Below, in pieces: positions 63,860 to 64,000 of a stretch of 64,000 nucleotides of DNA. A program made the translations under genes and the position numbers. The notes beneath the pieces are model-generated. The model saw only the letters and a program-made list of their open reading frames with translations. It did not search any database and had not been told where the DNA came from. The stretch comes from Thiohalocapsa sp. PB-PSB1 (GTDB lineage: Bacteria > Pseudomonadota > Gammaproteobacteria > Chromatiales > Chromatiaceae): contig CP050890.1 in assembly GCA_016745215.1 (NCBI GenBank), positions 4,464,001-4,528,000 of the forward strand, given 5' to 3'. The first letter of the stretch is position 1. Each line of letters starts with the position of its first letter.

Positions 63860-64000
63860 TTATTGCCGGCGTACGCGGCGCATGGCGACCAAGCCAAGTG
63901 CGAGCATCAACAGCGTGCTCGGGGCCGGGATAGCTGCCACGCCGCTGTCCACACCGACCGACGCGAGCAGCGTAATGGTTCCGATCTCACCGTCGGTGGC
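63860..64000 (-). CDS. PEP-CTERM-like protein, C-terminal end (cut by window edge)
   Basis: The minus strand encodes ATDGEIGTITLLASVGVDSG then VAAIPAPSTLLMLALGLVAM and RRVRRQ, stop at 63860. The short motif, one membrane helix and Arg cluster are the sorting signal recognised by exosortases; the motif reads IPAPST where VPEPST is usual. The N-terminal bulk lies beyond the window. The protein would be processed at the inner membrane and exported to the surface. The exosortase gene is not here. Confidence 0.75.
   Translation of the reverse strand, partial: ATDGEIGTITLLASVGVDSGVAAIPAPSTLLMLALGLVAMRRVRRQ

Overview
The window looks like chromosomal DNA of a free-living or symbiotic gammaproteobacterium of moderately high GC. 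Supporting gene sets are darP, the hemC-hemD-hemX operon, an AlgZ/AlgR-type LytTR pair beside argH, a two-subunit glycine dehydrogenase (gcvPA/gcvPB), hcp with a bacteriohemerythrin, ubiD, a PhoX-type phosphatase and a PEP-CTERM-like tail. Chromatiales or a neighbouring order is my best guess; no rRNA or ribosomal protein gene is present to prove it.

Layout. 1-1.9 kb: queE start (cut by the edge), darP and a DUF2333 gene, all minus. 2.4-8.5 kb: glycogen operon glgB, glgA (with a ~238-residue low-complexity N-terminal extension) and a GH13 GlgE-like gene. 8.5-11.5 kb: DUF1848 protein and a LexA-like peptidase without a DNA-binding domain. 11.7-15.7 kb: a AAA ATPase gene broken by a mobile repeat, an AspT-family transporter and a secreted hypothetical. 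15.8-18.3 kb: a LuxR-HTH protein whose 3' end runs into a 12.6-copy, 159-bp tandem array built on REP palindromes. 18.3-26.6 kb: a decay zone with IS4, IS1634, ISAs1 and group II intron material; the ISAs1 copy splits an XRE-type regulator gene and keeps a perfect 10-bp target duplication. 26.9-32.9 kb: glycine cleavage genes gcvT, gcvH, gcvPA, gcvPB with tpx inside. 33-35.6 kb: dgkA and moaB-moeA-moaD. 36.6-40 kb: hcp, bacteriohemerythrin, DUF364. 40.3-47.7 kb: a surface or metabolite modification cluster (FkbM, polysaccharide deacetylase, FkbH, acyl carrier protein, AAC(3)-like acyltransferase, VOC protein) running into ubiD. 47.7-53.4 kb: RRM protein, Cu/Zn permease with HMA tail, small envelope proteins, an SDR-type protein and a ferredoxin-reductase. 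53.4-54.8 kb: a graveyard (aldehyde dehydrogenase tail, IS91 tail, group II intron tail, MITE). 54.9-61 kb: hemX-hemD-hemC, algR-algZ, argH. 61.6-64 kb: PhoX and the end of a PEP-CTERM-like protein.

The dominant non-coding theme is a set of small non-autonomous repeats. Family A (AGGCGATT ends, about 110-160 bp, also as roughly 30-bp hairpin-only forms) sits at gene 3' ends and supplies some stop codons. Family B (239-251 bp, AGGCTGTCGAAAT ends) has 10-bp target duplications at all three copies. Family C (157-465 bp, GGTGCTGCC ends, carrying REP sequences and a GGAATC microsatellite) has 9-bp target duplications at three copies; two B copies are nested in C ends, and one C copy interrupts the ATPase gene. 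These are active or recently active elements with no transposase of their own.

The most promising undescribed system is the 41.4-46.2 kb cluster. A de-N-acetylase could expose an amine, FkbH could build a glyceryl-type acyl group on the dedicated carrier protein, and the AAC(3)-like enzyme could transfer it. This is inference from gene content and order.
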